A DNA stretch of 64,000 bases, taken from positions 11,702,001 through 11,766,000 of the forward strand of contig OX467088.1 of the NCBI GenBank assembly GCA_950106755.1. Reading direction: 5' to 3'. The stretch is from Climacium dendroides. Taxonomy: Eukaryota; Streptophyta; Bryopsida; Hypnales; Climaciaceae. Shown here piece after piece: positions 24,590-37,364 of the stretch (position 1 is the first letter of the stretch; every line of letters starts with the position of its first letter). Position numbers and translations under genes: made by a program. Below the pieces are notes generated by a model. That model saw only the letters and a program-made list of their open reading frames with translations. It made no database searches and was not told the DNA's origin.

Positions 24590-24897
24590 CTAGCGAGACG
24601 GACGGAAGGTCGGATGAAAGTACGGGACAGGTTTTGGCAGGAAAAACCTAACCCTAGTACGGATCCGGTTTCCGGCTCTTAGGGCCGGCTTTGTCATCCG
24701 ATTTCCGGAACTTCCTAGGGTTCCGGAATCAGGTTTTTATACCTAATGGAGTTTTTACGGATCCGGAGATCCAGTATTCCTAAGTTTTTCTAATTTCCTA
24801 TGAGAACTCAAAAACTTTCCTTTTTAAGGGAACAATTTTCAAGATTTTCCCTCAAATGCTCGTGTTCTAGGCCTAACATGTGGGATCACATTCCCAC

Positions 24898-25489
24898 AAG
24901 AAGAATCTTGTTGATTACAATCATTTGCAAGATAGCCCTAGAAGTGGAAAAGAAGGAAAGCTAGCATAATTATATGAAACTTTCCCATATTGGAGATGGT
25001 TGAAACAAATTTATGTTGGAGGAGTTGGAGAGGTATGTGAATTCTCGGCAAATAAAAATTATGGATTCACAAAGGGTTGCTTTTACATGAACCTTGATTT
25101 ACAAACCTAGAAGAGTGATTGCATGCTATAGTTGCCCTCCATATCCAATATACCAACTTGTGCATCGAGTACACAATGTATGCATATTGGTACGCAGTAT
25201 ACATAAGAACATTGAATTTAGCCCTTTAAATTGCAACAATTTTATCCTAAATTTTTAACACAGTAAACACATTTATGCTAAACCTAAATTTGTGAATTAT
25301 ACTCTATGCATTAAATTAAAAGATGAAACTCACTAACTTCTTATTATGCATATGAGATGTAAGATAAAACCTCATTTTTTTAACAAGACTTGACCAAAAA
25401 TATAGTAAAGGTGACTCCAAAAATTCATCATATGCATGCAAAAGATCTACCATGACGAGAATTTTATACAACTATCATGTATTTTTACC
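24898..25489. other. AT-rich spacer between the GC-rich island and the large CACTA element
   Basis: The plus strand near 24,940-25,110 gives protein-like text (ETFPYWRW with frame changes) that I cannot assign. No ends of known elements were found. Confidence 0.4.
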
Positions 25490-28400
25490 CAGAGCTTACT
25501 GCAGGATGACTACAATTCCATATTTACATTGGAGCAGTTCTATTGACAGTGTTTGAGTCGTTTTTGAGTTGTGGTGTTTGACTACAGGATGAACTGTGGA
25601 CAAGTTTTAAATTTTGCCTTCAAGTTTTGTTCCCTCCGTTTGCCAAACAGTTGATGTGGCGCAACGGAAATCCAACGTGGAGGCCTAGTCGTGAATAAGT
25701 AGATTGTGACTATAAATGACAGCTAACATTGACTTGAAGGAAACTACAACCTTACTTCTGGGCAACTACAATGGCACTTCTGTCGTCACTGGGATGCAAG
25801 ATCACTACATCATTGCATACTACAACATTTAAAATTAAGCGGGTACCTTTGAGGCCCAACATGAGTTTCTGCGTGTTGAATATGATCTTATATGCACAAT
25901 CATTTTCATACTCTTTGTGCATTGTTCCGTGGTTGGTTTACAATTAGTGTCATTTGTCCTAAGTATATGAAACAGGAGGTCTTCTGTGACTACATTTAAA
26001 TTTGAGCATTTGCTGTTGAAATGGATGCATCTACAATTTCATTGATATTTTGATTCTAGGAAAGCATGGTACTAAAGGGGTTAAATAGTGCAGCAATCCA
26101 CTATTTGAAGTAAAAGGTTCTTTATTGCACATGAGCATGGTATGCAAGTGCAGTTACGGAATGAGGTCTACAATGGCCTCAAAGTGTGAGTTTACTATAA
26201 GATTATATACTGTTTGGATGTAAAATACGTGAGCTCATGTTCAACCTAATTTCATTCTGAATTACTGACGTAAAACTCTGTTGTGCCTAGGCTGCGACAA
26301 TTGCGTAACCCATTGTCATGGGAAAATTGTGCCTCTCTTTCCTGCTACTAAATAACGACTAACGACTACCATGTGGCTTCTATAGCACTAACTAATGACT
26401 AAGATGATGGAATGCAGTGACTAGCACAGTAAAAATGAAAGTGCAGCTCAACACACTAACCCTAGTACTATTCAAGTGCCAATAAGTTGTCCTCCATAGA
26501 CAATTCAATGGCGCCGACTAGATTCACCACCTCTATTGGACAAAGAACTTCTTTGGGGGTTGTGAGGCTTGTGGTTTCCATTGTGGTGCTAATGAAGGTG
26601 TCTGATGTATCCAACACTTCTCGTTTAGATCTAATATAGTAGCATCCTTGCACAATACAACTTTCCAACCAGGTTTGTCCACTACATTTGAGAAGAACAC
26701 TTGCGTAGCTTGATTAGGAAAGATGAAGGGCTCAGCCAAGCGTAGCAATTTGTGGTGGAAGTTCACCACAAGGAAACCAGAGCCATCCCGTGTATAAGTC
26801 GGGTTCCCTCGATTGTCGTAAAGCTTCACCCATTCACATCGTATGAGAATTATCTATGTCTGCAAGACTCCATAGTGGACAATATTAGTATGTCTTTTAA
26901 GACTTCTACATACGGAATTGATGAGGCCCCCTCAGTATCAAAGTTCTCCTCAAACATTGAAGCCACGCCACTATTATAGCTCACTAGTTGAATGGTTGTC
27001 TTATCATCAGCTCGGAAGTGATTCCCAAACGCAGTGATTCGTGTATAGCAAATTCCTTTTTGTAACCACTTCTTATTCAATAAGAAGCAGTCCCTATCAT
27101 CTACATTTGCCAAATCTAAATTTGACTCCAAAATGTGTTTTTCCATCTATTCAGTCACAGGTGTAGTGGATGCATTTCCATCCTACTCAGAACACCACTT
27201 CCTACAATAATATGTACTTGTACACTATTAGTACTCTAGATATGTCTCACAATCGAACATTTCCTAGTACTTGTCATTCTTTTTCAGGGTTGGATCTACT
27301 AGGTATGGACATAAATTCCACAAGACTTCAATTAGTCGCCTCCCAATCATCCAGTCACCTCGGACATGATATGTACATGACTTTCCAGTAACTCCTAGGG
27401 AACTAGAACGCAACTTCTTCTACTTCACGGCAAAACAATGTGCTATATTATGTTTAATTAGTTTAAATTTTTAGGTGACACTAAAGCATGGAAGGCATAT
27501 AATAAAAGTGGAACTTATACGTAGAAATCTTGCATGATTGATACATTTGCCAATACATATTGGTGTGCTATATTTCAAAGCTTTGTAGTCATCATATATG
27601 GCTTGTCCGCGCCTTGCAGCACCTCTTCAACATTTCCATATTCTTCATCCTCATCCCAAACATGTCTCTGCGTTGGCTCAAATCTCTATAAATATTCCGT
27701 GACGAAGCTGATGCATTTGTCTTTCAAGTAACCTTCCGCCATACATGCTTCTAAATGTGACATGTTTCCGAACATGGTTCTTGAGAACCTTCATGTATCG
27801 TTCCACTGGATACATCGATCCATTGTGCACTCACTGGCCCACACAAGTCCAATTCCTTTGCAAGATGATATGGCAAATGCGTCATTATGTCAAAAAAAGA
27901 TGGTGAGAAGTGAATCTCTAACAAGGCCATGCTTTCAGCCACGTCCACTTCTAGGAATGGAAAGTCAATTGGATTGTAGACCTTTGTACACAAGCGACAA
28001 AATACCTTGCACATTCGTATGATTGCCAATCACGGTCCAGGTTGTAGAAGCCCACAAAACGCAAGTAGCAACACTTGTCGCATCAATACGTGGTAATCAT
28101 GGAACTTCAAACCTCCAAAAAAATTTTGAGGATGCACTTACCGAGATCTGACGAATAACTACTTGGTGTTTTCAATGCCTATATGCACTTGACAAACTTC
28201 TTGAACTCTTCTTCCAAAAACACATATGCTACTCAATGCTTGACCATCTTCCATGCTCTCCGTGGATGTGGAGTCAACCACAAGTGCCTTCTAATGTTCC
28301 GCCTTTGTAAATCCCTCCAAACCTTCATAGTGTCCTTCTTCCCTGTTATTGTTTTCAAGAAGTTCTTTACTAGGTTCATTTCACAATGCATGACATCTAG

Positions 28401-29138
28401 TGTATAGCAAATGAGAAGGGCCTACATGTTGACATACAAATTTTGGTGGTCAATTTTGGATGTATTGAAACAAAACATCAAAGTGGCGCTCAAGGCTTCT
28501 GTCATGCACTACCAATGCCACTTTTAGCTAAGGATTTAGTAACTACATGAACATAAAGGCAATACTACCCTACTTTGCAGATAGTTGTAGACCATAGGGG
28601 GCATTTTTGTTTTGGCCCTTCTTCACATGTGAAGACCCACCCTAAAGATCTGTCGTAAAAAAGTTCTAGAGCAAATCGCCTTCATCGCTACTACTTGTTA
28701 ATGACTTGTTCATAATTGAATCATGACTATGAAAAGTGACATTGAAGTCATGCTCCCACTAGGAAACAAGGTAGACACCTTCTTCACCTTCCAATAAGGT
28801 AGTTTAAACAATATGCTCAATCGCTTCAAGTCGTGGATTTTGAATGGGTCTGCCCCTACTCCATCTCTTCTTGTAGCTGCTCTCCATGCCTTGCATTCTA
28901 ATGCATGCTTAATTTGTTCTTCCACTGTAATAGCACATGGCTTGGGGTGATTTTCTATTTCACCATCGAAGTGGACCTTCATCTCTTCTAACATGTAGGG
29001 GTTATCTCTAGGCAACCAACGCCAAGTTCCGCCATAGGGTTGTTTATCAATCTCCACTGATTGCTCAACACCCAATTGGCTTCCACACCAAGGACACGCG
29101 GCATACCCTTGATGGGAGAATCCTCCAATTGTATTGTA

Positions 29139-32100
29139 CACTATAAGAAAGACATGTTTTTGGAGTCATTTGGTGAAAAACATGTCGTGTTTCTTCTAAC
29201 GTCGCAGTGTCTAGCGATCTGGGCCGCAAGAATGGAAATTCTATGTGATGTCTATGGAAACAGGCACCTGGAAGAGGGCTAGACAGGTATATGTCTACGC
29301 AGATGAGCATGTCTATATGAACATTATCAAAAATAGGGCTACATTTTTCAAGACGTCTAAGAAACATGAGAGTGCCACGTCAACCAACAAGATTGTTCTC
29401 ACTGTGGATAAATTAGAAAAAGTTACAATGGCAACGAGTAAAGTACTACCTAAGAGGGAAAAACACAGAGGAAGGCCAGTTGTTTGGGTAGGTTGAGAAA
29501 AAACTTTCTTGGATGCATGTTGATGTGGATGAGGGATGACAAAATGACTATCATGGACTCTTTTGTAGTGGTGTTTGTTGTTACTTGTGGTCATTCAAGA
29601 GAGTACAAAATATTATAGAAAATGGAAACGAAAGGTGCAATTTATAAAAAGGAGAAAGGGGTTCTCAAATTCCTATATTTTGAAAATAAAATTTGTTCCC
29701 ATATCCTTTGGGGGCTCAAAGTACTTGGAACTTTATGGATGCCACACCAACGGAAAGTTGTGACCTAAAAAAATTGGAAACACAAAAAAAATCCACCTCA
29801 ACAAATAATGAAAAAAAAAAAAAAATTGCCTCCACTCCCATTCACCATTAGTAAAAATGCAACTTCAAAGGCAATTGCTTGCCACCTACTTCATGATTGG
29901 AATGAGGTCCAAAAAATACTACATTTTCACATTTTGAAAATAAAATTTGTTCCCATATCCCTAGGGGGCTCAAAATACTTGGTGCCACACCAACGGACGG
30001 TGCTGGCCCCAAAAAGTGGGAAACATGAAAAAAAATCCACCTCAACAATTGGTTAAAAAGAAGAAAAAAATTGCCTCCCACTCTCATTCACATTAGACAA
30101 AGTGCAACTAATAATCTCAACAAATTAAGATTATATGAAACAATCACCATGTGATGTAAAAGAGGCAACTACAAATTCAATACACATAGAGTGCACAAAA
30201 AAGTCACAAGTTGCCTTCATGATACGAGGAAAACCTTTGTTGACAAATGAATAGGACCACAGATGCTCTTTGGCATCACCACTGACGCATCTCAGGATGT
30301 CTAGGGACATGTACAGTGCGTTGTACTTGACATCAACTATGACATGTTTTGTTACGACAAGTTTTAAACTCTGATTGCAGTGACAACGCTGCAAACAACT
30401 AAATTGATATTGTTTACTATTGTGCTTCCGTTTCTTATGGCCTTGGAGGCTTGGCTATTGGTAGGATGTACATTTTGCCTACTATTACAGCCTTATAAAT
30501 GGGTTCAGCATCTAACATATCCGATTGTAAGCCATTGAAGTCCTCGTCGTTCCCTACATTGATGACATGGGAGGTGCGGAGTTGTGATGTTCACAAAATA
30601 GGCCATGCTATGTTAAACATCACTGCATTGGTGGGTTCTAAGCCTTTGGAGTGAGAATTCAAAGTGATGTCAACAAAAACATATACAAATAACGTGGAAA
30701 CGGATGTCGTGTCAATATAGACTAGCTTGTCAAATGCGACATCTACAAAAGCACGTTTATGTTTTTTCAGATGTCACAAAAAACACAAAGATGCCACGTT
30801 AGAACGTAGCTTCATTTTGACTATGGATAAATTTATAAAAATTACTATGATCAATGGTAAAATGTTGACCATCTATGAAAAATTCAAGGAAAAGGCAACC
30901 ACGTGGTATATTTTCTAAAAAGTAAAGAAAAATGGATGGATGTGCATTATGCTACTATGGATGAAAAGAGTTGGTCTTTATACAAGTGAGGTGGTGGGAA
31001 GTGAAACAATCTATATGGGACATCTAAAAACAATTCTGTTCAATATAAAATGTTTGTGATGTTTTTTTCAAATGTCTAAAACAACATGTAAATGTTCAAA
31101 GCAATGTCTAGATGTTTAAAACATCTACATGTCTAAAATGATGTCAAGATGGACAATGACAAAGTTCCTATATTCAATTATTCCATATCTTTTGTTTCAT
31201 CATGGACAAACTATAGGTATAAGTATGACCTCTCTTCTCTTTATCCTCACTAACTTTTAATGAAGGAATTCCTTCATTTCACCATCAACAATTTAAGGAA
31301 ATGGTAGATGGTGAGTTTTCTTCCATTCTTATTGAATTCAATGTTTTTTATTTTATTTATTTTTATTGATTTATTTTTATTGATATTTTTTTGAGGGTAT
31401 GGTATGCACTAATTGATGTCTCAAAAGACATCTAGTTTGATGTCTCTAGGAGGACATTATGGTGGACATTTATGAAGACGCCTATAGGTAATTCTTTCGA
31501 CTTTGTGGCAAAGGTGTCATGTATGATGTCAAGGGGGGCGGAAGCTCATTCTGAGGACATCTGAAGGAGACATCATGGCGTTTCAAGTGGTGTTCATATA
31601 AACAAGGTTTGTTTTTCTTTTTTGTCAACTACTATAGTTGTGAGACTCGGGTAGCATGTCCATAAAGAAGGTGCTGTGAAGTGGAATTAGGCAGCTACAG
31701 GCAATTTCACACTTATAGCCATGAGTAGGAGGTTTCACCTTATAACAATATGTAGTGAAGGAAATGCTGTATTTTGTAATGAAATATATCACCTCAGCAT
31801 TGTCAAGTGTGATTCCCAATCTCATGTCTCCCATGTTTCTGGTCAAATCTATGTGCAAAGAGTGATGTTTGTTTTGCTCTATATTTTGTGTAGTACAAAG
31901 GGAAATACGGTGGGTTTGTCATGTCTTACCACATGTTGAAATGCACACCCGCCATCGGTTCTAGCATTTGCTCCAATGTTGCGGATGACGCATCCGGACG
32001 TCTTTACTGAACCTCCATATCTAATGAGACATTCATGTAAACATCACTATCAACAATATACAATTTTGAGTTTGTCTTTCCTAACATTTGCAGTGACAAT

Positions 32101-32682
32101 GACAAATACATAGTAGGTCTTGAAATGTTCTCCTCAATGTCAATGGCAACGACGTTGCCAATGTGCCCCTGTTGTTATTGGCAACCCATAAAATAGATCC
32201 AAACTGTCTTCTATTGGCTTGCAAGAACACATGCTCATCTCCGAAGATGTCCATAAAAACATAACTACATCATAGAGAACGTCCCCCTAAACATAATTTC
32301 AACGTACAAAATAGTAGAAAGCGCCATCCATGTCGGCCATGAAGAGATGCTTCATCAAATTTTTACAAGGTCCACCTCAAAAGACACGTCACAAAGAAGT
32401 TGGATGAAAAAAATGACGTGGCATTGCGCATAGATGACTTGGTGTCGTAAAGGTGACATGTTGTCTAAGTGCCACCCCCTCAGACACTTACAATAGTACG
32501 TTCCATTGGACATTAGAAAAAAACAAACCCAAATTCTACTCATTTTTTGCATAACAAGACACGTTTTTTTACCCATCTATTTTGATGAATTTTGTGAGAC
32601 ATCAACGTGGATTTTTTTGCGTTCAAAGTAACACGATACCACGTTTTTTCTAACATCAAAAAAACATTGATTTCTTATATCG
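29139..32682. mobile_element. nested non-autonomous CACTA element inside the TNP2 gene
   Basis: The left end is CACTATAAGAAAGACATG at 29,139. The right end, read inwards on the minus strand, is CGATATAAGAAATCAATG, the same terminus with its outermost bases changed. GTA flanks it on both sides (29,136-29,138 and 32,683-32,685), a 3-bp target duplication. The host protein text stops at IHDFLGY on one side and resumes with IGGFSHQGY on the other, so the insertion site within TNP2 is clear; the host frame is also off by a base across the site. Subterminal zones hold many GACATGT/AGATGTC/GACGTC words. No transposase reading frame is seen in its 3,544 bp, so it is non-autonomous. Confidence 0.85.
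29677..30112. repeat. 254-bp-period tandem duplication in the nested CACTA element
   Basis: ATTTTGAAAATAAAATTTG starts at 29,677 and again at 29,931. Both copies continue through GGGGGCTCAAA, CACACCAACGGA, AAATCCACCTCAACAA and a GCCTCC-ACTC-CATTCAC block, ending near 29,866 and 30,112. About 65 bp between them is not shared. Confidence 0.85.
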
Positions 32683-34064
32683 GTAGCCTAGGAAGTCATG
32701 GATAGTCCACAAATGCATAGCACACACTTGGAAAGACCAACAACCAAGCTCCTTCATGACGTCATGAGTTGGAACTTCTACCCACAACTCCAACAACTCA
32801 TCAACCAGGGGCTGAAGGTACACGTCATAGGTTTCATCTATAATGGATTCATGACCCGGAATTAACAAGGCCAACATGACAAAAAAACTTTTTGTGGTCA
32901 ACCATGGTAGGAGATTATAATTCAACAATAGGACGGGCCATGTTGACCATGATGAGCGTTTTTGTTTGAAAGGGTTCACTCCATCAGTTGTTAATGCAAA
33001 GTGGACATTTCAGGGATCATTGCCAAAGCTTGGATCCACATTCTCATGAAAGTGTTGTCAAGCCTTAAAGTCACACAGATGTCGTACAAGGCCATCTCTT
33101 CCCTCTCGACTGCTGTAATTTTCTGCGTGCCACAACATCAACTTTGAAATTCTAAGACTCCAGAACATCCTTTGCAAGTGTGGAATGATTGGAAAATGAC
33201 GAAGAACTTTCAAGCGTATAGCACGCCGATCTTCATCTTTGTATCGCCGCCCATTGCACTTTGGACATTGTAACGCATTTTCATGTTTACTACAAAATAG
33301 CACACATCCTCTCTCACAAGCATGGATGATATTATATGTGAGATCCAATTTTACCATCAAGCTCTTCACAGTGTGGTACGTTTTTGGCAGTGTATTGTTT
33401 TTGGGTAGAAGATGGAGGTGTAGAATGCTGAAAGTTCGTTCGTGCAATGATTGTTAACTTCATATATAATACACAAATTCATTAGCAATATAGTTGCTGC
33501 AAGTTTGCTTGACCTAGAGCCGTCATTCAAACCATGTACTGACTCCTCCAACACTCAGGCATCAAAGTTCTCGTTGTTTGCCTTTTCTTTACCCAATGGT
33601 TCATTTGAAGTTGGATCGTCCCTACATTCTTCAACTTCTATAGTATCATCCATACCTGCATCGTTGCAGTCAAAGTGCATGGAATCAACAATAGCAAAAG
33701 CGTCCCTCACTTCCCATTGCACTCTCTTTGCATTGGTTTCCCCAACATCGACTACCTTCACTGCTTGTTGGATTATCCCACAAGTATCAACCATGGCATC
33801 AACTTCTGGAAGGTCTTCTATCCAAAATTCTTGCGCCCATTCTTTGTTGGAGGAGTCCTGGACGCCAGCACTAGTCCAAACTTGAAAATGTGGATCGCGT
33901 CTATTTTGAATGAGGTGGTCTCTCACATTCCGTATGATTAATTTTCGGCGCCCCTTGCATTTTGTGCACAAACACTTAATCCTCCTCAAGTTCTATTGTG
34001 CTGCCCGTTGCAACTCTCTATTCTACAACCTTTCATCTCTCAATCACTACCTTTGACTATCCAT

Positions 34065-35272
34065 GAGTGGAAGTCTCGTTGATATCATCTTTTCCAAGAG
34101 ACCTCACTTCTGTAAGAATATAACTTCTTGCAATTTATACATATTGCAACATTAGCATCTACAGAGGCTGAAATGTTGGGAGCGCAACAAAAATTTCTTT
34201 CACTACCCCACAACTGCTGCACAACTTGTTTCACTTCTACGTCACTTCAAAACGTCTGCAATGTGACTCATGGGAAGATGTAATAGGAAACAATGGCAAG
34301 CATGTGACTCGATTTCTTGGAAGACCTTTCCATTCCGACAATAGATGTACACTTTGTAGTTGATGTGCTTTTGTTAATGGGTACGTAGTGGTTAAAAATG
34401 GGTACATAGTGCTTAAGAATAAAAACAACTGCATAAGTAGTGGTTAAGAATATAAAAAAAGCATGGGTAGTAGTTCAAAATACAAAAAGGCATCGGTATT
34501 GTTTAAGATTTTACATGGATGCATGGCTAATGGGTAAAAAATAAAAAAGATTGCATAAATTCTGGAAATTCAGTCTAAATACTTTAGAAATAGCCTCTAC
34601 TGACACTCAACACAACTGAAGATACTACATGACTACAACATGACTTCTATTCATTATGACGGAGTCAAGCTGACAAAGATATGACTTACACATGAGTCCA
34701 CTTAGTCACATAATAGTGACAAGGTAGTCATCTCCAGTCAAAAGGGCTTTCTATTGTGCAAAAATGCACAGTGCTCGACATCTGTAGTAATTACGAGCAC
34801 CGACATCAAGTAGGATGTGGTGTTGCCCAATCTACACAACAAGATATATTTGAATGATTGTTTCCCGAAAGCAAATCACCTACAAATTGCTGAGATTTAT
34901 GAACACAAGTCCAAAAAAAGAAGTCACTAATTGCAATACAAGGGAGTTAATAAGTAGCCACCATATCTACATTGCCTTATCATGTCCAATACTTCTCATA
35001 ATCTCATTGTTTTCTAGGTGCATGGAGACATACCTTAAATTAGAACCTATAGGTAATGTCAATCTTTCTGTCTCTCAATATTGAATATTCGATAGTGCAA
35101 CCGTTTTCTTCCTTCCCTTGCGCTCTTACGGCACCTAACATTGATCGGAGGCTCCTAGTTCACGTAGTACTATAAGGAGGGCTGATTATTTTATGTCCTA
35201 CACTTGCGTGCCATCAAAATTAGGCAATTACCGAAGTAGAGTAGAGGAAGTAGTAACTCATAGCCAACATCG
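34065..35272. other. CACTA interior with internal repeats, probable divergent promoter zone
   Basis: This lies between the start of the minus-strand transposase and the first plus-strand exon. At 34,385-34,550 short variants of AGTGGTTAAGAATA repeat. At 34,600-34,760 there are several ATGACTAC/GTCATC words like those at the element ends. No reading frame is supported. Confidence 0.45.
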
Positions 35273-36372
35273 ATGGAGAGCCTGCCACCTACCAAATCAC
35301 AATATGAGCTCCTTCAAGACAAGCATGTTGCAGAAGTGAAGCTTGCTCTTGAGCCTGTCTTAAAAAAAACAAGGATTTGTAAGTTCCTAACATTGACTTA
35401 ATCATACAACTGCTGACGTTTACCTAAACCCTAAACTTTTGCAACAGAATTTGGCGATCAAGTAATCTGTGCATACATTGTACATGCAAATAAAACCTGG
35501 TGCAACTCTTATGTAGCTCTATAGGTTCTATGAGCCGAATTTATATACAAGAGTTGTGTTTCACGTCAATGGTTTTGAAGTAGTTGGTTTTGCCCACGTT
35601 TTTGTTTGACCTGTGCATTCCTATGGCGTAGTAGGATTTCAAGCTCGCTTGGCCTTAGAGAATGCACCTCCAAAGTACATTGGGTAAAGTGCAGTGACCT
35701 TGTAGTATCTTAGTAGTCATTTTTCAAACTACCAGTGCTTTCTTGACCTCTCTATAGTCACACCTTAGTCTCGTAGAACAGTAGAAGAAGCTTCATAGTT
35801 ACATGACTTTGGTTTACTCCAGCTTCAAGACAAAGGCGACGGGGGAGGCCACCTGGAAGGTGAAGTAGAGCTTCAATAAACTAGTCTGTTGTCCTACAAG
35901 AAAGGAGGCAGAACCCTAACTCCGAGCATCTTTGAAACTCTTTTTCGAGCTTTTCCTATTGTTGAGCACTCTTTTGCTATTGCCAAACTGTCCATCTTTC
36001 ACGACCAAGGTCTTTGATGGAGAGGTTTAAGCCTTCAACGTATTCACAGACATTGTCGTACTCCGTAGGGACAAGCATCTCAGGAAAGGAGCAGACGAGG
36101 AAGTTAGTGACCAAGCGAACAATTGAAGGTCCCCACAATTCTACAGAGGAGTGAAAGGTAGCGAGGCCTCTAAGGACAAGGTGGAAGGAGGAGGTGCAAT
36201 CGGAGAATTGGAAAGGAAGATCATCTTAGGGTTTTTAGAATGAACAACAAAGGCTACTCCTCCTCTGATGCAACGGCATCCAATGACGATGGCTTTGCAG
36301 CAAGTATGATGAATTTAGCTATTGCTTGTAGACATGTGCAATGGCTTTCTATGAGGGATGCATCTGCCGCAG
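35273..36372 (+). pseudogene. candidate first exons of a plus-strand gene in the CACTA element
   Basis: An ATG at 35,273 opens a coding-like exon (MESLPPTKSQYELLQDKH) that ends at a consensus donor GTAAGT at 35,379. A possible acceptor (TTTTGCAACAG) follows at 35,447, and the text FGDQVICAYIVHANKTWCNS comes next, but the joined phase gives an immediate TAA, so either the splice is wrong or the gene is dead. Around 35,900-35,990 the plus strand reads TLTPSIFETLFRAFPIVEHS. A further exon candidate, ATG 36,240 to 36,372 (SSSDATASNDDGFAASMMNL), ends at GTAAAT. I do not know the family. The strand is opposite to the transposase, which is unlike the classical En/Spm arrangement. Confidence 0.3.
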
Positions 36373-36847
36373 GTAAATCCCTAAATGCTGGTTTTTCCAT
36401 ACCGCAATAGGGTTTTAAAAAGCGGCCAAAGTGTGTCCAGTCATGTTCTCCATTTTACGTATTATAACCCTTGTCCGTTGGGTGTTTCTTCTTTGAGAGT
36501 ATTTAGTTCTTAAAATGTTTCATCTACCTTTGTGCATTCTTCTAAATTTTATCCGCCCCCTCACTGTATTGGAAAAAGCGTCTTTGGTCAAATAGCGCAT
36601 GGATGTATGGCCTTCTCTATAGCATTAGAAGGTCTTTTTTAGTGAAAGAAAGATGAATGTCTCTTGCTTGCCTTGCCACACTGAAAGCAAGCAACCTCAT
36701 GATATTTGTAGAGGCTGGGAAGTTAATTGTTGACTCTAGTGACAATGAATTCCATGAAGCAGAGCCCTTCCTGATCGGAGGTAGAAGAAGGCCAAAATGA
36801 ACCCTTTGGCCATTTCTCCACTGAAAATTTTGTCTGGCAGGACATTG

Positions 36848-37261
36848 ATGCATCTTCCTCGACCATTTGTGCCCTAGAACTATGACCCTACACCACCACC
36901 ACCTGCGCCCGGGCCTAGATGGTCATGAATGCCTGCGCAGTGGCAACCAAATGCCTCCCCTACAGCATGGCCATCAAGTCAACAAGAAATTTACTCTAAT
37001 GCGTGGCTAGCAAGTAGTACTACCCAAGCCCCCTTCGAGAGCACAATCTGTAGGAAGAAGAGAGTTGCATACATGTTGGGCAGCTGCAACCAAGGCACAA
37101 CAACTACCAAACCTAGCTTCATGTATGTACAGAAGGGAGGCTTTATAGATGCTAGTAGCAAAAGAAAGAATGCCTGGGACATGGCGTTGCGAGACCTTGC
37201 CTCGAAAATTCTGGATATGAGTGTGGTCGAGTGGTCCCAGCACATGCTACATACCTTGTAG
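36848..37261 (+). pseudogene. proline-rich coding segment in the CACTA element
   Basis: A 138-codon frame with two internal stops (TAG, TGA) reads MHLPRPFVP, DPTPPPPAPGPRWS, MPAQWQPNASPTAWPSSQQE, RKKRVAYMLGSCNQG and ends DMSVVEWSQHMLHTL. Codon use and amino-acid make-up look like real protein, with an N-terminal Pro-rich half. It lies in line with the candidate exons to the left and with coding-like text after the LTR-like insertion to the right (MNDSQWDRLIKY at 38,637), so it may be an exon of the same gene. Family unknown. Confidence 0.35.
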
Positions 37262-37364
37262 AGATTGTGAGATGCATTAGATAGTGAATTCTAGTATGTA
37301 GAGAGTCATTTGAGCCTAGTAGGGTTTCGCTCAACAGTGACAAAGTTTTTGAAATTCAAGCGAT

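Larger units (their letters stand above)
18639..24897 (-). mobile_element. GC-rich island, candidate retroelement of unknown type
   Basis: The block stands out by higher GC content and a high frequency of TCCGG/CCGGATC, against AT-rich flanks. Both coding frames inside run on the minus strand. The block can be drawn to begin TGTAGTGATTAGTCGG and end CATTCCCACA, with AGAAG directly outside each end; that fits a TG...CA element with a 5-bp duplication. However, I found no long terminal repeat pair, reverse transcriptase or integrase. A short text, TCGTTCCCACGA, recurs near 18,725 (variant), 18,990 and the right end. It may be a retrotransposon derivative that lost its pol genes, or a mobile unit of another kind. 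The boundaries are uncertain. Confidence 0.4.
26468..34064 (-). pseudogene. CACTA transposase (TNP2) with DUF4218 and DUF4216, broken
   Basis: Domains appear in the normal order on the minus strand. The N-terminal transposon-associated region is at 34,064-33,450 (CLCTKCKGRRKLIIRNVRDH). The TNP2 core starts at 33,447-33,058 (KNNTLPKTYHTVKSL, NIIHACERGCVLF, CPKCNGRRY, RHFPIIPHLQRMFWS) and goes on at 32,979-32,690 (LLIPGHESI, DVYLQPLVDELLELW, IHDFLGY). It is cut here by a nested element and resumes at 29,138 (IGGFSHQGYAACPWCGSQLG, KLPYWK). DUF4218 follows at 28,150-27,660 (GLKFHDYHVLMRQ, MYPVERYMKVLKNHVR, CMAEGYLKDKCISFVTEYL), then DUF4216 at 27,146-26,533 (GFLVVNFHHKL, EPFIFPNQATQVFF, WKVVLCKDA). 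Several frameshifts and stops besides the insertion rule out function. The protein would cut CACTA ends by a DDE-type reaction in the nucleus. Confidence 0.9.

Noticed and set aside
18639..24897. LTR retrotransposon call for the GC-rich island
   Set aside because: A TG...CA frame with AGAAG on both sides can be drawn, but no pair of long terminal repeats, primer-binding site, reverse transcriptase or integrase was found. Kept only as a candidate mobile element.
25801..25830. CACTACATCATTGCATAC as left end of the large CACTA element
   Set aside because: It does not match the right terminus beyond CACTACA, and subterminal-type words continue to its left.
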